Shown here one piece after another: positions 1 to 14,000 of a DNA stretch of 64,000 nt; the stretch's first letter is position 1; the number at the start of each line of letters is the position of its first letter. The notes below the pieces were generated by a model. It worked only from the letters and a program-made list of their open reading frames with translations. It was not told where the DNA came from and did not search any database. The stretch is from Epiperipatus broadwayi (lineage: Eukaryota > Onychophora > Udeonychophora > Euonychophora > Peripatidae), in the NCBI GenBank assembly GCA_028023455.1, contig JAQFVV010006293.1, positions 4,595,127-4,659,126 on the forward strand, written 5' to 3'. Position numbers and translations under genes: made by a program.

Positions 1-2790
1 ATATTCTGTTTACTTCTATAAATATTTAAACTATTTTTGCTCTCCATACTAGGTTTCCATATCTCCAATCCACTATTTATTATTAATGCATGTATTCTTC
101 TATCTCATTTTTTGTCACTATAACACTCAACAATTTTTCTAACACAACCAGGCTACCTTTTGTATAAGTATACTGACATAAATTCTTTATCAAAATCTTT
201 TGCATACCATACTACCTTTCTCACCCATCTTGTTGTCTTCCCTTTACTTATATACAAATTAAATATAATTTTGGCTATTCTTTTATTATTGATAAATTGC
301 AATCTACCAAACATTTTCATTTTGCTTTTTGCACCTCTCATATAAAAAACATGTCCATTTCATATCTCTTTGAATTTCCTCCTTTTCCGTCCACACATCT
401 GCATCTAATGCATATCTTCATACTTCTTTTTGGACTTTTTTGAGTAATCTAACACCCCTTTACTAACACACAATGCTTCATTACCATATGTTAACCCTGC
501 TATTGCCACTCTCTTTCATACAATTCTAGCTACATCATATTTATTATATGAAAACACTGTTATCCTTCTTATCTCTTCATTAATAATTTTTTTCTCCCAT
601 TCATCCAAGCAATTTCTTTGATTACTTAAAATGATTCTCAAATAGTTATGCATATTCACCACACTTAACTTTATATTCCCCCCCCCCCCCAAATTTTTTT
701 CTCTTCTCTTTCCCCAGTATTAATCATAATTACTTTTGATTTTTTTTTACCTTGCCCATGTCTTCAGCATAATGTCCATATCTTCCATACTTTCTGTGTC
801 CAAGAAGACATCATTGGAAAATAAAAGACACGATAATGTATATACTCCCTTACAACATATTAATGGTATCTCTACCCCTCTTCCTATTCTTTCTTTTGTT
901 TTCTTCATTTCTCTCAAATACAACAAAACAAAGTTAATGACATAGGGCATCTTTGTCTTAGTCCCACCCCATTTTTAACTTCAACTGATTCTATATTTCT
1001 TAATTAATTATTTTCATATAATCTCTTAATAAAATCCACTAAAATTCCATCTATTTCTATTTACTAAACTTACCCATAATCTATTTCTATTTACTATATC
1101 ATATGCCTTCTCTGTATCTATAAAAAGCATAACTTTCTATCTGTATTTCTACTCATCTATAAGTTGTGTAACTACAAATAAACTATCTCCTATATGATTA
1201 TCCATTCAAAAAACTTGCATTTTTCTCACTATATTATTTTCTTCCATCTATTTTGTGACTTCTTCAGCCACTGTATATCTAAAAACTTTATATGATTCTG
1301 ATGTTACCACTATTGATTTATAATTGCTTAACTTTCTAGGATACATACCCTTTCCTTTAAATAGTATCCTTACTCATGTATTACCACAACTATTCAGAAA
1401 ATCTCTCTTCTGTGCCATTTTATTAAAACATGATAATAGAATTAATTTTGCCCTATATACTAAATTCATTACTTTCTCTGGAGTTCATCCATCTAAACCT
1501 TTTGCCTTTCCACTTTTCAATTTATTCTATGCCTCATTCAATTCATTTTCTGTAAACTTAATATTTCCATTATTATATGCATTTATGTTTGTTTTCACTC
1601 TGTCCTTCACATCTAACATATTTTCTATGTCCATTACATTTAAGATTGTTTCTAATTTTTTTCTAAAACCACACTCTATTCCCTCATCATCTAGTAATAA
1701 TATTTCTCTCTCCCCTACATTCATTTTAATGTATTTCCAATTTTTTTACTCCCATCTCACGTTCCACATTTATTAATATCCTACAACAATTTATTATTAA
1801 ATTTCATTCTCTATAATTATCTATTTTAGCCACCTTTTTTTAAAAATACTTTTCCCATTTACCATTGACATCTTTTCCACTTTCTTTGTTCTTAATAGTA
1901 TACTTATATTCTCTGTATGCCTTTTTCTTATCTTTTACTCTTTTAATAACTTTCACTTGTCTATTCCTTTTATTCTTTTGAATATTCTCACCTTAAACCC
2001 CATTTGCCACTTTTTCTACTTCGTCACACCAATCCTTATATTTATTTGCAACCAACTCTTCCATAATTTCTCAAACTTTTATATTCTTCTAATTTATTCT
2101 TATCATTCATTTTTATTTACATCTTTCATTATCCTTTCTATGTTTATTACTATTTTCCATCACATTACTAACCATTTCTCTTATAAAGAAATTATGATCA
2201 CTATTACATATTCTCTCTTCATTATCAAACACTTTAATTTTCCGTGCTTTATTCATTCCATGTTTCTTTACTAATACATAATGTATTATGTGAGATATAT
2301 TATTTCTAGACCATGTGTATTGTCTCTAATAAATATTTGATAAATTCCCAATGCTCATATTCACTCTCTGACAAAAATTTTTCAAAAGCTGTCCATTCTT
2401 ATTATCTACACCATCAAACTGTTCAATATACCTATTTATATCTTCTATAACCACAATTCTCTTTCCTTTTTTTTCTTAACTAGGCATTCATATATGCTAC
2501 TGTTTTACTCCATTATAGTTTGACTATGTTCAGTGGCTATATACACCACAGCCACCATTCATTATTGTCTTCCTAATCTTATCTCAAATCACAAATATTT
2601 TTGACATTTAACAGTAATTAAATATTTTTTGACATAACTCCTATGCTACCACCCCTGTTTTTTTTCTATTTATACTCTGCCATACCAAGTTTTCCAGTGT
2701 AGGTTCTTCTTCTCTTAGATGTGTTTCCACTACTGCATAGTACCTCAAGCTCTTTATTTTTAACTGCTTTAATTCCAGCCAAAGCACCTT
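1..2790 (-). pseudogene. Decayed LINE (non-LTR retrotransposon), APE endonuclease plus reverse transcriptase, cut by left window edge
   Basis: Read on the minus strand this is a LINE polyprotein broken by many stops and frameshifts. From 5' to 3' (descending coordinates): a start-region block near 2690-2780 with ELEVLCS and THLREE-type pieces; an endonuclease core near 2390-2480 with VVIEDINRYIEQ (the usual GDFN is EDIN); the conserved NSDHNFFIREM endonuclease motif at about 2180-2210; a fingers linker at 1527-1724 (TENELNEA); an RT motif A segment FIDTEKAYDIVNRNRLW at about 1080-1135; and a motif C region LLFSNDVFLDTES near 790-860, where the expected ADD is SND. A C-terminal stretch with KMFGRLQFINNKRIAK and TTRWVRKVVW lies at 153-341. 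The 3' end is beyond the window. APE-EN plus RT marks an autonomous LINE; the clade (Jockey/I/CR1-like) is not resolved. It cannot be active: the RT catalytic triad is lost and no frame exceeds about 70 codons without interruption. Confidence 0.75.
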
Positions 2791-4606
2791 CCTAAATAGC
2801 TGAAAGCATTAGTTTTATAATTATATTATCACATTTAGTTTTTTTTAATCTAATATGTTTGTAATTTTACTTTATTGTTTATTACATAGTTAAATTCAAT
2901 TGCTATATAAAAGATAAAAAGCAAAACTAAAAAATAAAGAAAAAGAAAACAGTTTTAAAAAATGATGTCATTATAAATGTTTGATCATTAAACAAAACAA
3001 AAAAACAAAACAAAACAATATCTAGCAGAGATTTTCCAGTTAAAAATAAAAGTGATGATGACAAAATAATATATTTAGCTAAAAGAACAATTGTATTTTC
3101 TCATAATATTTAAAGATAATTCCGAGAATTGTTTTAAATATTATTTAAATTAACTTCATATTTTTGACACGTTAAATAACTGACCTGATTAGTAAATATC
3201 CTGTATTTGTTATCATTACCTTGGGGATATTTTTCAACCGAATAAAAGTGCGAACTTATTTTTTAAAACGTAATAACCATAATTTATTTATAAGCTATCT
3301 TTATGTTAATAATATTATATAAAAAGAAATATAACCAGTTTGTTTGAATTTGATTCCAGATTTTGAACAGATATTAAAGTTGATTAATATCTAGAAATAT
3401 GTATATATATTTAAATTATTGGAATCATGTTAAAAAAAATCAAAGGTGACTTCAAGGAAGTATTATACTATTATGAAATTTCTCTGAAAAAAATGTTTTT
3501 ATTATTATATAAATACACAAATTAGCATATAACTTGTTATAGAAATAATAATCCATTATTTATGTAATTAATCTGAATTTATTAAGATAAAAAATTACAT
3601 TAAAAATATTGTTACATTTAAATAGTAAGAATCTTATTACTCAATATCTGAAAGCCAATAAGAGAAGAACATTTAATTAATTTTCTAATATTTGTCTGCT
3701 TTCATCCTATTCCAAAATTAAATGGAAAAAAAAAAGGATATTCTTAAAAAGTTAAATCTATACTATTTAATGCAAATAGTCATTATTTTTCAATATTACT
3801 GGTTCACTTGAGTGTGAAAACTTTAGAGTTTAATCAATTTTTTTTTAAATGCATAGTTTCTGTTCTTCACAGTATATGATCTCTTACTATCTATTGAGAT
3901 CCAGTTTAAAAACTTGTTGATTCTCCAGGCACCATATTAAATTTTTAAAATAATCTGACTTGAGTCACAATTTTCATAATAACTCAGTTTTAATAATGTT
4001 AGAGCAAAACATTACATTGATAGAAACTAGAATAACTAAGGAAAATAATAAGGCTTAGACAAATAATGATTACCATTTTAAAAATAAGGAAAAATAAATC
4101 AACATCCAACATAATTATTACTTTATTGTTTGTTTATAATTTCTAATTTATCATTAACTAAGTTTAAATTACATCTTCATTGATAATTTCTTTGTATTCT
4201 TATCTTTCAAATCATATATAATACTTTTTATCTAGATAATTCACAGCTTCAGAATCTCCAAAATTATTTGCATAGGAATAATTCATTTGTATCTTGTACC
4301 CAAAAAGTTAATAAATCTCAAAGGTATCTATAAGAAAAAGATTCATTCTAATAAAAGATACAAAAAAAAATCATTTCCAAAAAATGGATATGCATTTGTC
4401 ATCATAGCAATTGTCTTCTTGTCTATCTAAAACTAGAAATTGTAGACTACTATCTGTATCACTGATAAAATGAATTTCATTGCTTCATTTTATATTTTTT
4501 ATGTACATCAATGATGTTTATATTCTTAAGGACACCAGTGATGCTATCTTATTATATTTATTGTCCCATAGAGATATAATTTATTTGCATATAGCTTATT
4601 TCCTAG
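2791..4606. other. AT-rich stretch with no recognised feature
   Basis: Very AT-rich DNA with short A and T runs. I see no open frame, repeat pair, RNA gene or element end that can be supported. It begins where the similarity to the antisense LINE ends. Confidence 0.4.
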
Positions 4607-4736
4607 CTATAGACTTGAAAGTAATGTGATGCAAGATGTGGCCAAACTACTGACTCCACAGCATGAGTATCAAGGCATAGGCAAGAATCAGAATTTAATT
4701 CTTTGCCTGCATAAATTCCATGTGGTATATGCATAA
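4607..4736 (+). other. Weak terminal-exon candidate (43 codons to a stop)
   Basis: An acceptor-like sequence (AGCTTATTTCCTAG) ends at 4606. It is followed, after one base, by an open frame starting YRLESNVMQDVAKLL and ending at TAA 4734-4736. The composition is less AT-rich than the flanks. Nothing is recognised in the peptide and no partner exon was found. In DNA this AT-rich a frame of this size can occur by chance, so this is listed only as a place to look. Confidence 0.12.
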
Positions 4737-4739
4737 CTA

Positions 4740-7700
4740 TTGTGGTTACCACTAGACACACACCATTTGAAATCTCCCTTTATTGGTTTCAAGTGTTTGT
4801 ATTTTCATATGGAACTATGCCCAGTAAATTTTGTGATTGCTTTATCAACTGAAATCTTTCTGTACATTTGATAATCAGTCTGAAAATTCACATTGCACTG
4901 CTCTATATATGTAAATCAATACTTGTTTTTCATACAAACACAAACATACAAGACAAAATTAAGTACAAATATAAACACATTCATAAATTATTAAACCTTT
5001 TGAGAATCATTATGTCTTTAAAATAAGGTTGCCTCAAACTTGGGCTGTACAAAAACCACTTTTGATATATTTGAATACAAATTTATATACTATATAATAA
5101 AGAGTATAAATGATTTAATATTATAGAATATATATTACAAATACACACCAATACAAATAAATTAATTAGTTATACCAACCATTCATTAAATAATTAAAAA
5201 AATATTATTCAAATAATTAAAAAATTGAATACTTATGACCAATATTCCTATTATGTGATTACATTTATATCATGTGGAAGACCTTAAAATGTGAATCATC
5301 AGTATATTTTTAATTCATTTTATTATAATATAAGGCTGATAAAGATTTTCTGCCTTTCTTTTCCCCATGTAAATTAGTAAACTGACCAGAAAAGACAAAA
5401 AATAAATTCACCTATAAAAATTCAAATTTTATCCAATTTCAAATTGTGATACATCATTTTAAAGATGGATTAAGTGGCAACAAATTCTGGAATTTCTGTT
5501 AATGTCATGCTTATAGTTTTTATGCAATTAAAAAAAGAAAACAAAATGTCAGTGAATCAGTTGCCACAAATGCATAAAATGCTGTAAGCAAGTTTATCAG
5601 GATGTTTTTTAAAACCATATTTTAGTTTTATTTCAAGCTTCTATTTTTTTCTAATAATAATACAATTGACACTTGCTTACCATCCCAGATATTTCATATT
5701 TGATTTCTTTTTACTGATCACAGTCCATCTTATTCAATATCAAATGTCAAGTCTGAGATACCAATCTAAATACTAGTAAAACAAATTTATTAAAAACATA
5801 TGTTTTCTCAAGTAGATAAGCATATTTTTAAATAATTAACTAAAAGTATTATATTAAATTTAATTGTATGATTTATATCTTCCATCAAGTTTTTGCTTAT
5901 ATTAATAAGTTAATCTAAATATTTACAGTTGTTTACTTCTAATTCATTATTATCAAGCCTTATTTATATATTGTTGAATATTAATGTTATTTTATTATTT
6001 TATTTGTGCATCCTGATTCCATTAATTGTAAAAATAATCACATCATCATTAAAATCTAAATGAATTTAACCTCTTTATTTATTTTTGTTTCACTTGATTT
6101 CAATTTTACTCTGGGAAGTATTTTTAGAAAAACTGCTGTAAAAATATTCCCATGTTACTGGATACTTTAGTCATTGCCAGTATTTTAATAAATGTCTCAG
6201 AATTTGACAATATCTTGAGGTTTTGTCAAGATGTTCTAAACTCTAATCACCCCAGAAGTGCTGATAGAAATGCTTTTTTATAATTTACAATCCAATCCAA
6301 GACAACTTAAACTTTTTTTTTTATAACTTCCCTTAATATCTGGACATTTTATAATGCTTTAATTTAAAGAAGATTGTTAAATGATAGGTTTTAGTTCAAA
6401 ATTTACTGCACACAATTTGTACTGATCTTACTAAGTATCTCATATATTTAATTTATATATCTTTTCACACAGTGATGCTTTTAAATTCTATTTTTAATTT
6501 TAACATACATGTCTTTATACAATGTTGTCTGATCTGCTGTTTTTATATTATCTTTTTATTAAGTATTGAAGTATTAGTCATAAATAAGCATCAGCAGAAT
6601 TTAAAAAAATTAGATACATAAACAAATATATATAGACACAACAGAAAAAATTGTTCACAAAAAATTTTGGATTCAAGACAATTTCCCCTCAAAATAAATC
6701 AATAAGTAAATAAATAAATAAAACACTTAAGAATTATTATAGCACCCTTAACTATATATTGCCACTATGCAAGGTGTGTTGGCAGCTGATTTCGAAGCTT
6801 TTGCTGAGAATGAAATAATATACGTTAGGTGAATTTTGTATATATATAAAATAAATCTTTTATTGAATTAAACTTAGAAAATTTCTTTTCCTTGAGACAA
6901 TACAGACTGTTTTTTTTACTTTCAATAAAAAAGGAAAAGAGCAAATTTAAATAATAAAAGTGACTACTGATTTGAAATATTGATAAAAGTTCTGCAAAGC
7001 GTGACATGGGTAATTAAACATGGTCACAATTGTTACAAAAAAGAGAATTTTAAAAACAAAAATCTAATGAAAGATAAAAGTTTGAAGCATGGTGAATTTT
7101 TTTGGGGATATAAAAGGAATGGATATGAATAAAGAGGCCTTCCCCCCTTTTTTTTTGATATACCACAAGATGCAGAATTATTCCATGATAGTTGCCGATA
7201 TTCATATGGGTGGCCAGAATGCCTGTGCATCACTGGTTTTCCTTTCCCTTGGATATCATTATAATGACTTAGAAAAATGATGTCATTATCTGCCTGAAAT
7301 AGAAGCATCATATCAAAACTGGAACATAATATATGGATTGCACAGTAAAGCCGAGGATTATATTTATTACCAAGGAACTATTTTACTGGTAAAAAATTCA
7401 ACTTTGAGCTCATAATATTTATTGAAATAACTATTACCTATGTCATGTAAACTATATAAAAAAGAGAATTGATTAATAGATTATAATGAACTATAAATAT
7501 GGTCAATGGATCATTGTGATTATTATATTACATTTTTTGGTTATTAAATTGAAATGAATATGGTCTTAATAATAAATAAAAAAGAATTACAATGTGTCAT
7601 TTGTTTAAGTCTCATAAATATATTCTTTCAATGATCTTCTTTGAAAATTCAACTATTTCAGCTTCATTAGTCAGAGTATTAAGATATATGTATATATATA

Positions 7701-8560
7701 TATATCACCCTCCCATTGTCAATTTAATAGGGGTGTTTAAGTAGAATCCTGGTGCCTAATAAAAAAATATAAATTTAAATTATTAAAGGGGACAATGTGA
7801 ATGAAAGTGAGCATCTATTTTTAGTAATTCAAATTGCTCTTATTTATGTTAAGAAGTAGATAGATAATGCCAATCACCACATATAATTGGTGGAGGGTTT
7901 TACAAACATGTATGAGTTAGTGCATTATAATTAGGATCATATTACCTGAGAATATAAACCCTTATGCTAAATTTCAAATGGTTATATGTAATAACATAGA
8001 TTAGATAGGTGCATGGTAGGTAACAGATATATTCTTAACAGATAGACAAACCTAATTACATATGACCATTCAATCTAATAAATTAGGTTAAGTAAAAATG
8101 GTACAATAGCTTCCCAAATGATGGGTCTCAAAGAAAATGTGAGCTGAGATAGGAGTAATCAGTGGGAAAAATTGATGTTATAAAAGTATATACAATTTGG
8201 ATTGCGAATGTAATACATTGCGATAACATGTAAGTGACAAGTTTTTTTTTTCCTAGAGTGGCAAACAAGAAAAATATGATTGCTTAATACATTTAGTAAT
8301 ATATTAGTCAGTTGAAAGAAAATATAAAAGTTCTTTTGAATAAAGTAATGGAGGGAGGAGGGCAGGTATTGAAGTTTTCTTCTTTGTTTTTTATTGTTTT
8401 GTTAAATAAGAATAGGGTTGGAAAACAGACCATCATAACTATAAACAAATACAACACAAGTTATTTTTGTCTATCTCTATTGGGGAAATTTGCAATGTGA
8501 TGATGGGGGAAAGGATGGGAGATTGGCGTATATATGTTAATGAGTAAAATAAGATATAGG
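4740..8560. other. AT-rich stretch with no recognised feature
   Basis: No gene, tRNA or repeat boundary can be supported. Short frames on both strands at 6825-7311 overlap one another and match nothing I know. The stretch contains short (TA)n runs near 7680-7710 and a TTCCCCCC/T-run island near 7140-7160. Confidence 0.35.
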
Positions 8561-8569
8561 TAAAAATTA

Positions 8570-10150
8570 ATAGGATTAAAAGAGTTTGTAAAAGAAGGGA
8601 ATACATATATAGTTTTTATAGAGCAGTTTAAGAAAATAATATTAAATGATTGTTTAATAAGTTGGTATCATATATATATATATACATACATATATAAAGC
8701 AATATCAAACCATGCATGAAAAAAGAGAATAGATAACCTCATCTATGAATATGTTGGGGGAACTATTAATTTCATATCACAGGAATGCCCTAAGATTGGC
8801 ATGTACATAAATGATGTGAAAGTGCAGGCGCAATTTGATTCTGGCAATCAAGTGTTGGTCATATTGGAAAAGGTATTTGAGAAGATGATTCAACAATAAA
8901 CAAATGTCAAAACTTTGCCAGTAAAGGCAGCACAGATCATGATGGGAATGAGAGAAGAGCACAGTTAGAGACCAAAAACATATGGGCAGCATTAAAAATA
9001 GGGCAGAGAAGTGTATATCATACCATATTGATTTTAAAAGGTTTAGTACATCATGCCACTTTTGAATTCAAAATTCATGCACAAAGTGTATAATAGATTA
9101 TAAATACAGGAAAGTATATGTGATGGTCAAATAGTACATTTTTGGATTAAAAGGTGAAAATAAAAAAGGAGGTATGTAATACACAATTAGAGAAAGAGAA
9201 GAACCCAATCACAAAATAAATAAAGGTGTTGAAACAGAAACAGGATCTCTAAGATCTGGGAACATATAAGAATGTTGTCTCAGAGAAACTGGAGGTAATA
9301 AAAGATTATGAACACTGTATCAAAGTAATGGACTTACTCAATGATCCATCAATATAGCATTGAGGTAGAAAAACAATTTGATCAAATGGATGACTGGAGG
9401 ATTATATCAAAAGCATCATCCCCATATAATAACCCTTTGGTAATAGTAAAAAAAGATAACTCAATAAGACTATGTTTAGATGCTAGGTAATTAAATAAAA
9501 TCATATGCCTGACCAAAATGTACCTCCACTGGTTAATGATCTGTTAACAAAATTCCAAGGCAAGAAAATGTTCTCAATGTTGGGTCTGACTGCCAGCTAT
9601 TGGCAGATAAGGCTTCATCCAGCAGATCATAAATATACAACCTTTAGATACAATGGAAAGTTCCATTGAGTTGAAGAATAGTAGAGCAAAAGTATTAAAA
9701 TGTTTGGACCAGGTATTGAATTAAAGAAATAAAGTACTTGGTAACCATGTATAGGGATGATGTTATAATTGCATCAAAAATATACATGAACATATACAAC
9801 ATCTGCAATTATTCCTACATGAATGTCAGGATAAAAACATTAGGATTAATCTGCAGAAAAGCAAGATAGCAGATACAGAAGTGAATTTTTTAAAGCACTT
9901 GATGATACAAAAATGAAATTATTTGAAATATATATACAAGAAGCCCTGTAAATGGAGATAGCAGTCTTTTCTGGCTTACTGTCCCAATCAGAGTGTAAGA
10001 AAACCATTAGTATAGAAAATACACTATGATCATTGACCAACATGATGGCTACACTTTTGGCCATATGTTCAGGTAAGTATTATGCTCTGTATGCTAATGC
10101 AGTACAAGAGAATGAGTATCTAATGCACTACTTAAATTACATTGACATAA
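8570..10150 (+). pseudogene. Ty3/Gypsy-type LTR retrotransposon relic: gag-like, protease and reverse transcriptase pieces
   Basis: Fragments occur in the order expected of a Gypsy element. A gag-like segment at about 8572-8665 reads KEFVKEGNTYIVFIEQFKK. An aspartic protease at about 8783-8895 reads INDVKVQAQFDSGNQVLVI, where the DTG active site has become DSG. Reverse transcriptase spans about 9400-9935: PYNNPLVIVKKDNSIRLCLD, then MFSMLGLTASYWQIRLHP (motif typical of Gypsy RT), then YTTFRYNGKFH, then the catalytic box at 9749-9778 read as YRDDVIIASK instead of YVDD, then INLQKSKIADTEVNFLKH. Stops and frameshifts separate all pieces, and RNase H and integrase were not found, so the copy is dead. 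Neither LTR could be placed. The antisense LTR family starting at 11275 is in the opposite orientation and is probably unrelated. Confidence 0.8.
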
Positions 10151-10170
10151 AACATCTGTACATCTATCCA

Positions 10171-10276
10171 CCAGCACTGATTTAACTACAAAACAATTAA
10201 CCCAAAATTAACACACCTTAACACTGGCACTGATTTAACTATGAAACAATTAACCCAATATTAACACACCTTAAAC
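10171..10276. repeat. Tandem duplication, two 53-bp units
   Basis: The units at 10171-10223 and 10224-10276 share GCACTGATTTAACTA, AAACAATTAACCCAA and ATTAACACACCTTAA with only a few substitutions. It lies just after the Gypsy RT relic. Confidence 0.85.
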
Positions 10277-11274
10277 TAACAATCTTACAAATCTATGTAG
10301 GCAGTTATGCCTATTTTAAATTATTAATTTAAAAGAAATTATGAGAATGGAAATGATATTAAACATATTAAAAGAAAATATAACAAATAATTTAAATTTT
10401 AATCAGATAGAAGATTTCTTTTAAAAATTAAGTGATGTTTAAAATTACTACTTGGAAAAGTTTGTTTTATAAAAGTAAAGTTCATTTAAAGCAAAAGTTC
10501 ATACTTTCCAATGCTGTAGATTTATTGAAGTCCATCTTGATAGTCCTTGATACATCAAACAATTCAAAGTTCTTTCCATTTTATACTGTTCTAGGTGGAG
10601 ACAAGTCTGTTACTGGCCAGTTTATGGGAGCCATCATTCTCTGAAGCCTGTCTCAGTTGCAGAAAACACAAGAAATGTAAACTATTGCTAACACCTACAT
10701 TTTGAAGATCCACAATCCACTTCTAATATATTTAAATAACACACAATCAGCAAGAGCAATCCAAATCTCCACTCAACTTTAAAGTTTTCTTTTTATATCT
10801 TTGTAAATTCTTATCAGCAAATTCCAGGATTGATCTTACTTGGCTTGACTTTTCTCTATGGACTGTGTGCTTATTTCCATTGTTATTGGTCAGCTTTGTT
10901 TAGAGCAGGAACTCAAATTTTTTTTATCACTAGTATTTTTTTAATTTATATTTTATCTGACTTTATGTCCAAGGGCCTGTTTGCAACTATGTCAATATAG
11001 AAAATCATTTCCATTCTAATATTAAAATAACTAATTAACAGTATTTTTTTAAAAAAATTATTTTATATTAAAGCAATCTTGTTTTTAGATTTTAAACTTT
11101 AAAGAATTGTATAATTAGTTTGCCATCTGTGCATTATATATATTAATTTAAATAAAATTATTAAATTCTCTTTTTATATATACATTTCTATATGAGGGTG
11201 ATTTTATATATTTTTTCCATTTTTATTTGAAAGAAATGTAATGGCATATACACATTCCATTACAATATATATAT
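10277..11274. other. AT-rich stretch with no recognised feature
   Basis: No feature is supported. A short open frame at 10432-10644 contains GGDKSVTGQFMG. The words ACAAGTCTGTTAC here and ACAAGTCCGTTAC at about 13457 are similar, which may mean a shared ancient repeat, but the surrounding bases do not align convincingly by eye. Confidence 0.3.
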
Positions 11275-13021
11275 TGTACCAGGACGAACCGCTGAAACCA
11301 TCTACTTACACATATATATATATAAGTTTTGACTGGTTTCAAACTCCTTCATAATACATTTATAATCTTATAAAGGTTACGTGAATGAACTGGCACGTTT
11401 GAGCAAAATGGGAGATCTTATTGATAGCTTTCACTATCAACAATGGCCCATCTCGGCTGCTAGATTCAAACCCCTACTATCCAAATACTTTATTTGTTTC
11501 GGGGTAAACCCTGGGGCGCCAGCTAGTCTGAAGACTAATGTATTCGGGCAGTAGGTTCATAATCCAGCATTCAAAACCATCCCATAAACTAGCCCAGTCT
11601 AAAATATAGAAAAAGAATTGATAAAAAGAATTGACCGACGAATAAAGTTTAATTTTAAAGACATTTTATTTTAATTAACATTAATTAAGTTTAAAGATAA
11701 TTTATTACCAAACATTAATTGAAAACATCTTTATAAATCTGATTTAACACACACACATTTTTAAAGTAACATTTCTAAACTAGTTTAAATATTCTTGTAG
11801 ATTTTAATAGTAGAACACTGGTATTTATCTAATTTAACTTATAACACTGACATAATGATCACGCACATATTAACTCATATAGCATTCACAAATATAATAA
11901 TAAAGCATTAATAGTATTTGAAACTTAAACACACATATCAATAGTTCATTTTATGTATGATAGAGTTCATATAATTTAAATCTTGAATATTTACGAATTA
12001 CAGCGGTGGCTACTACATATAAATGATAATAAATAAATGTTTACCTAGGATTTTTGGGAATGTGGATATTGCTTGTTGTTGGCTGCTTCTGCTGCTTCTG
12101 ATGGATTATATCTAACCGGTTAGATTTGGACATTTCTTGAAGAGATTTTATGCAAAACCATTGGTTTTATTCTTGAAGACAGTTGAATGTTTGACGGAGG
12201 ATTTCTGAGTTGTTATGTAGACATTATTTCTCAGGCAGGTTTTGATGATCTTGTTGGACTAAAAAGGCTGAAGTACGAGCATATATTTCCAAAAGCTGCT
12301 CAACAATGCATTTTTGTTTCTTGATACATAATAGAAATTGCACAAGACTGTCACTGCAAACTAGACTGAATAAAAACTGAAAAACGAGAAAATCTGGCTA
12401 TTTATATCTGCAAAGTGTTTTTGTTTTAATATTCTCCAGCAAATGTGTAATAGGTATTGTTGAAATTCTTTTAGTAATTAATCCTATAACAACATGTTTT
12501 TGCAGATTGTTTAATTAGTAGTAGCTTTCATAAACATGTTGTTTTTATATTTTTAATTAGTAGCTCACCACTGTGTTTTTAAATACATTTCATTTCAATA
12601 TTTGTTTTCATGTGTTTTTCTCAATATGATTTTAACACGCACATATACACACATTTATTATATATTTTATTACCAAACTTACATTTACGCACATATATAT
12701 TTTATTCTACAATCGCAAATGAAAAGAGATTTATATCTTAACTTTTAATTTTTAATAGAAACCCTTTAACTTCCTTTAAGAACTATTAGTTGTTGTTTTT
12801 TTATAGGAAAACTCCCCCTCCCCTCTTTTACTTAATTAATTGTAACTTTTATTTCAAAAACTACTTAGACATTTAACTTTATGTTTACAAAAACAAACTA
12901 CATTTCGTTTAATAAAGAAACTTGAGATTTTTGTATTTATTTATTAATTTGTTGATTTCTTACTTTAATAATTTTTTTAGATAAAATTATTTTATATATG
13001 TGCCAATTTGGCCTTGGCACA
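11275..13021 (-). repeat. 3' LTR of the antisense element (copy A, 1747 bp)
   Basis: Sense reading is on the minus strand. The terminal inverted words TGTGCCA and TGGTACA define the ends. It aligns over about 700 bp with 14192-14902 and, in part, with 28380-29600 and with the opposite strand of 35088-36640. The segment around 11448-11530, on the plus strand, contains GATTCAAACCCCTACT and CGCCAGCTAGTCTGAAGACT; the same block is recognisable at 28400-28560. Confidence 0.75.
12365..12406 (-). promoter_or_regulatory. LTR core promoter: TATA box and TCAGT initiator
   Basis: On the minus strand TATAAATAGCC (plus 12396-12406) is followed about 25-30 bases later by TCAGTTTTTATTCAGTC. The same arrangement is kept in the copies at 14255-14295, 29180-29206 (minus) and 35723-35758 (plus). 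A TATA box plus a TCAGT-type initiator at this spacing is a known arthropod/invertebrate Pol II core promoter layout. Its survival in four diverged copies supports the sense assignment. Confidence 0.55.
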
Positions 13022-13040
13022 TTACACCCCTTTCCATTTT
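13022..13040 (-). promoter_or_regulatory. Putative polypurine tract of the antisense LTR element
   Basis: The minus-strand purine run GGAAAGGGGTG ends three bases before the LTR start TGTGCC. This position is where reverse transcription of LTR elements primes plus-strand synthesis. Position and base content are the only evidence. Confidence 0.5.
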
Positions 13041-14000
13041 AGAGTAAAATGTGTCATTTTTGACCATTTTATCTCTTGCAATTTTAATTCTTGACTCTAA
13101 AGATTTATTAATTTATTATTTTTCTAAGTTAGCTTTTTAATATCTTTTACTTAACATACAAAGGGCAATCTGTTTTGACTATTCTTTTCTTCTATCTATG
13201 CCAAATACATTGCTCACAATGATCTAAATCATGGATAACAACCACCGGGACAAACTAATTTTGTGGCACAAGGATCTTTTGGAAATGATGCGGAAACAGA
13301 TTTGCTGATTTACACCAACTTACACATGTATAAAATCGAAACTTCATTTGCCAATTCTCTTGATTGGACTTGGAAAAAGAAAGGGTCACTGCAAAATGCA
13401 GGAATTTTCAGCTGTCCATTTTCGACTTACACTTTGGAAAGAGGCATGATCCCTGACAAGTCCGTTACAGGTACTAAAATTTATCCAGTCAGCAGTTTTA
13501 AATTTATCCTTAACTAAACTTATTTCTATACTACCCTCATTCCCTTTTACTATAGATAACTTCCTACACATGTGTTTACGTGCAGCATAATTCTACACCT
13601 ACTAATATTCTAGATATCGAGTTATTACTGGACTTGCTTACAGAGAATCTATAATAAATAAATCCCTTTTTGCATGCATCATAAGGTGCAGCAGTACCAA
13701 GAAAGTAACCTAAAAGGATATCTGGATAAATACATTTAAGATACTCATCATAAGATATCATATTTACCGAATATTACCAGTGTATGTGCACGTATATACA
13801 CATGTATACTTACACTCTCTTAATACACCTTAGATTTACTTTATATTTTTATTACTAATCTTACATTATTTTTAAATTCATATGAACATTATTCTAACAT
13901 TTGTATTAATCTAATTTCACAATATTATTCTAAACTACCACGGACATCAGTTTTCATATTTATTTATATTAATCTAATCTCGAATATTATTTTCAACCCT

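Noticed and set aside
1324-2274. Plus-strand frames of 105-150 codons
   Set aside because: Antisense shadows of the minus-strand LINE, which carries recognisable endonuclease and RT motifs.
8777-10064. Minus-strand frames of about 70 codons
   Set aside because: Antisense to the Gypsy protease and RT relic.
10055-10085. Strong donor-like TTCAG/GTAAGTATT
   Set aside because: Lies at the end of the Gypsy relic with no acceptor or open exon before it.
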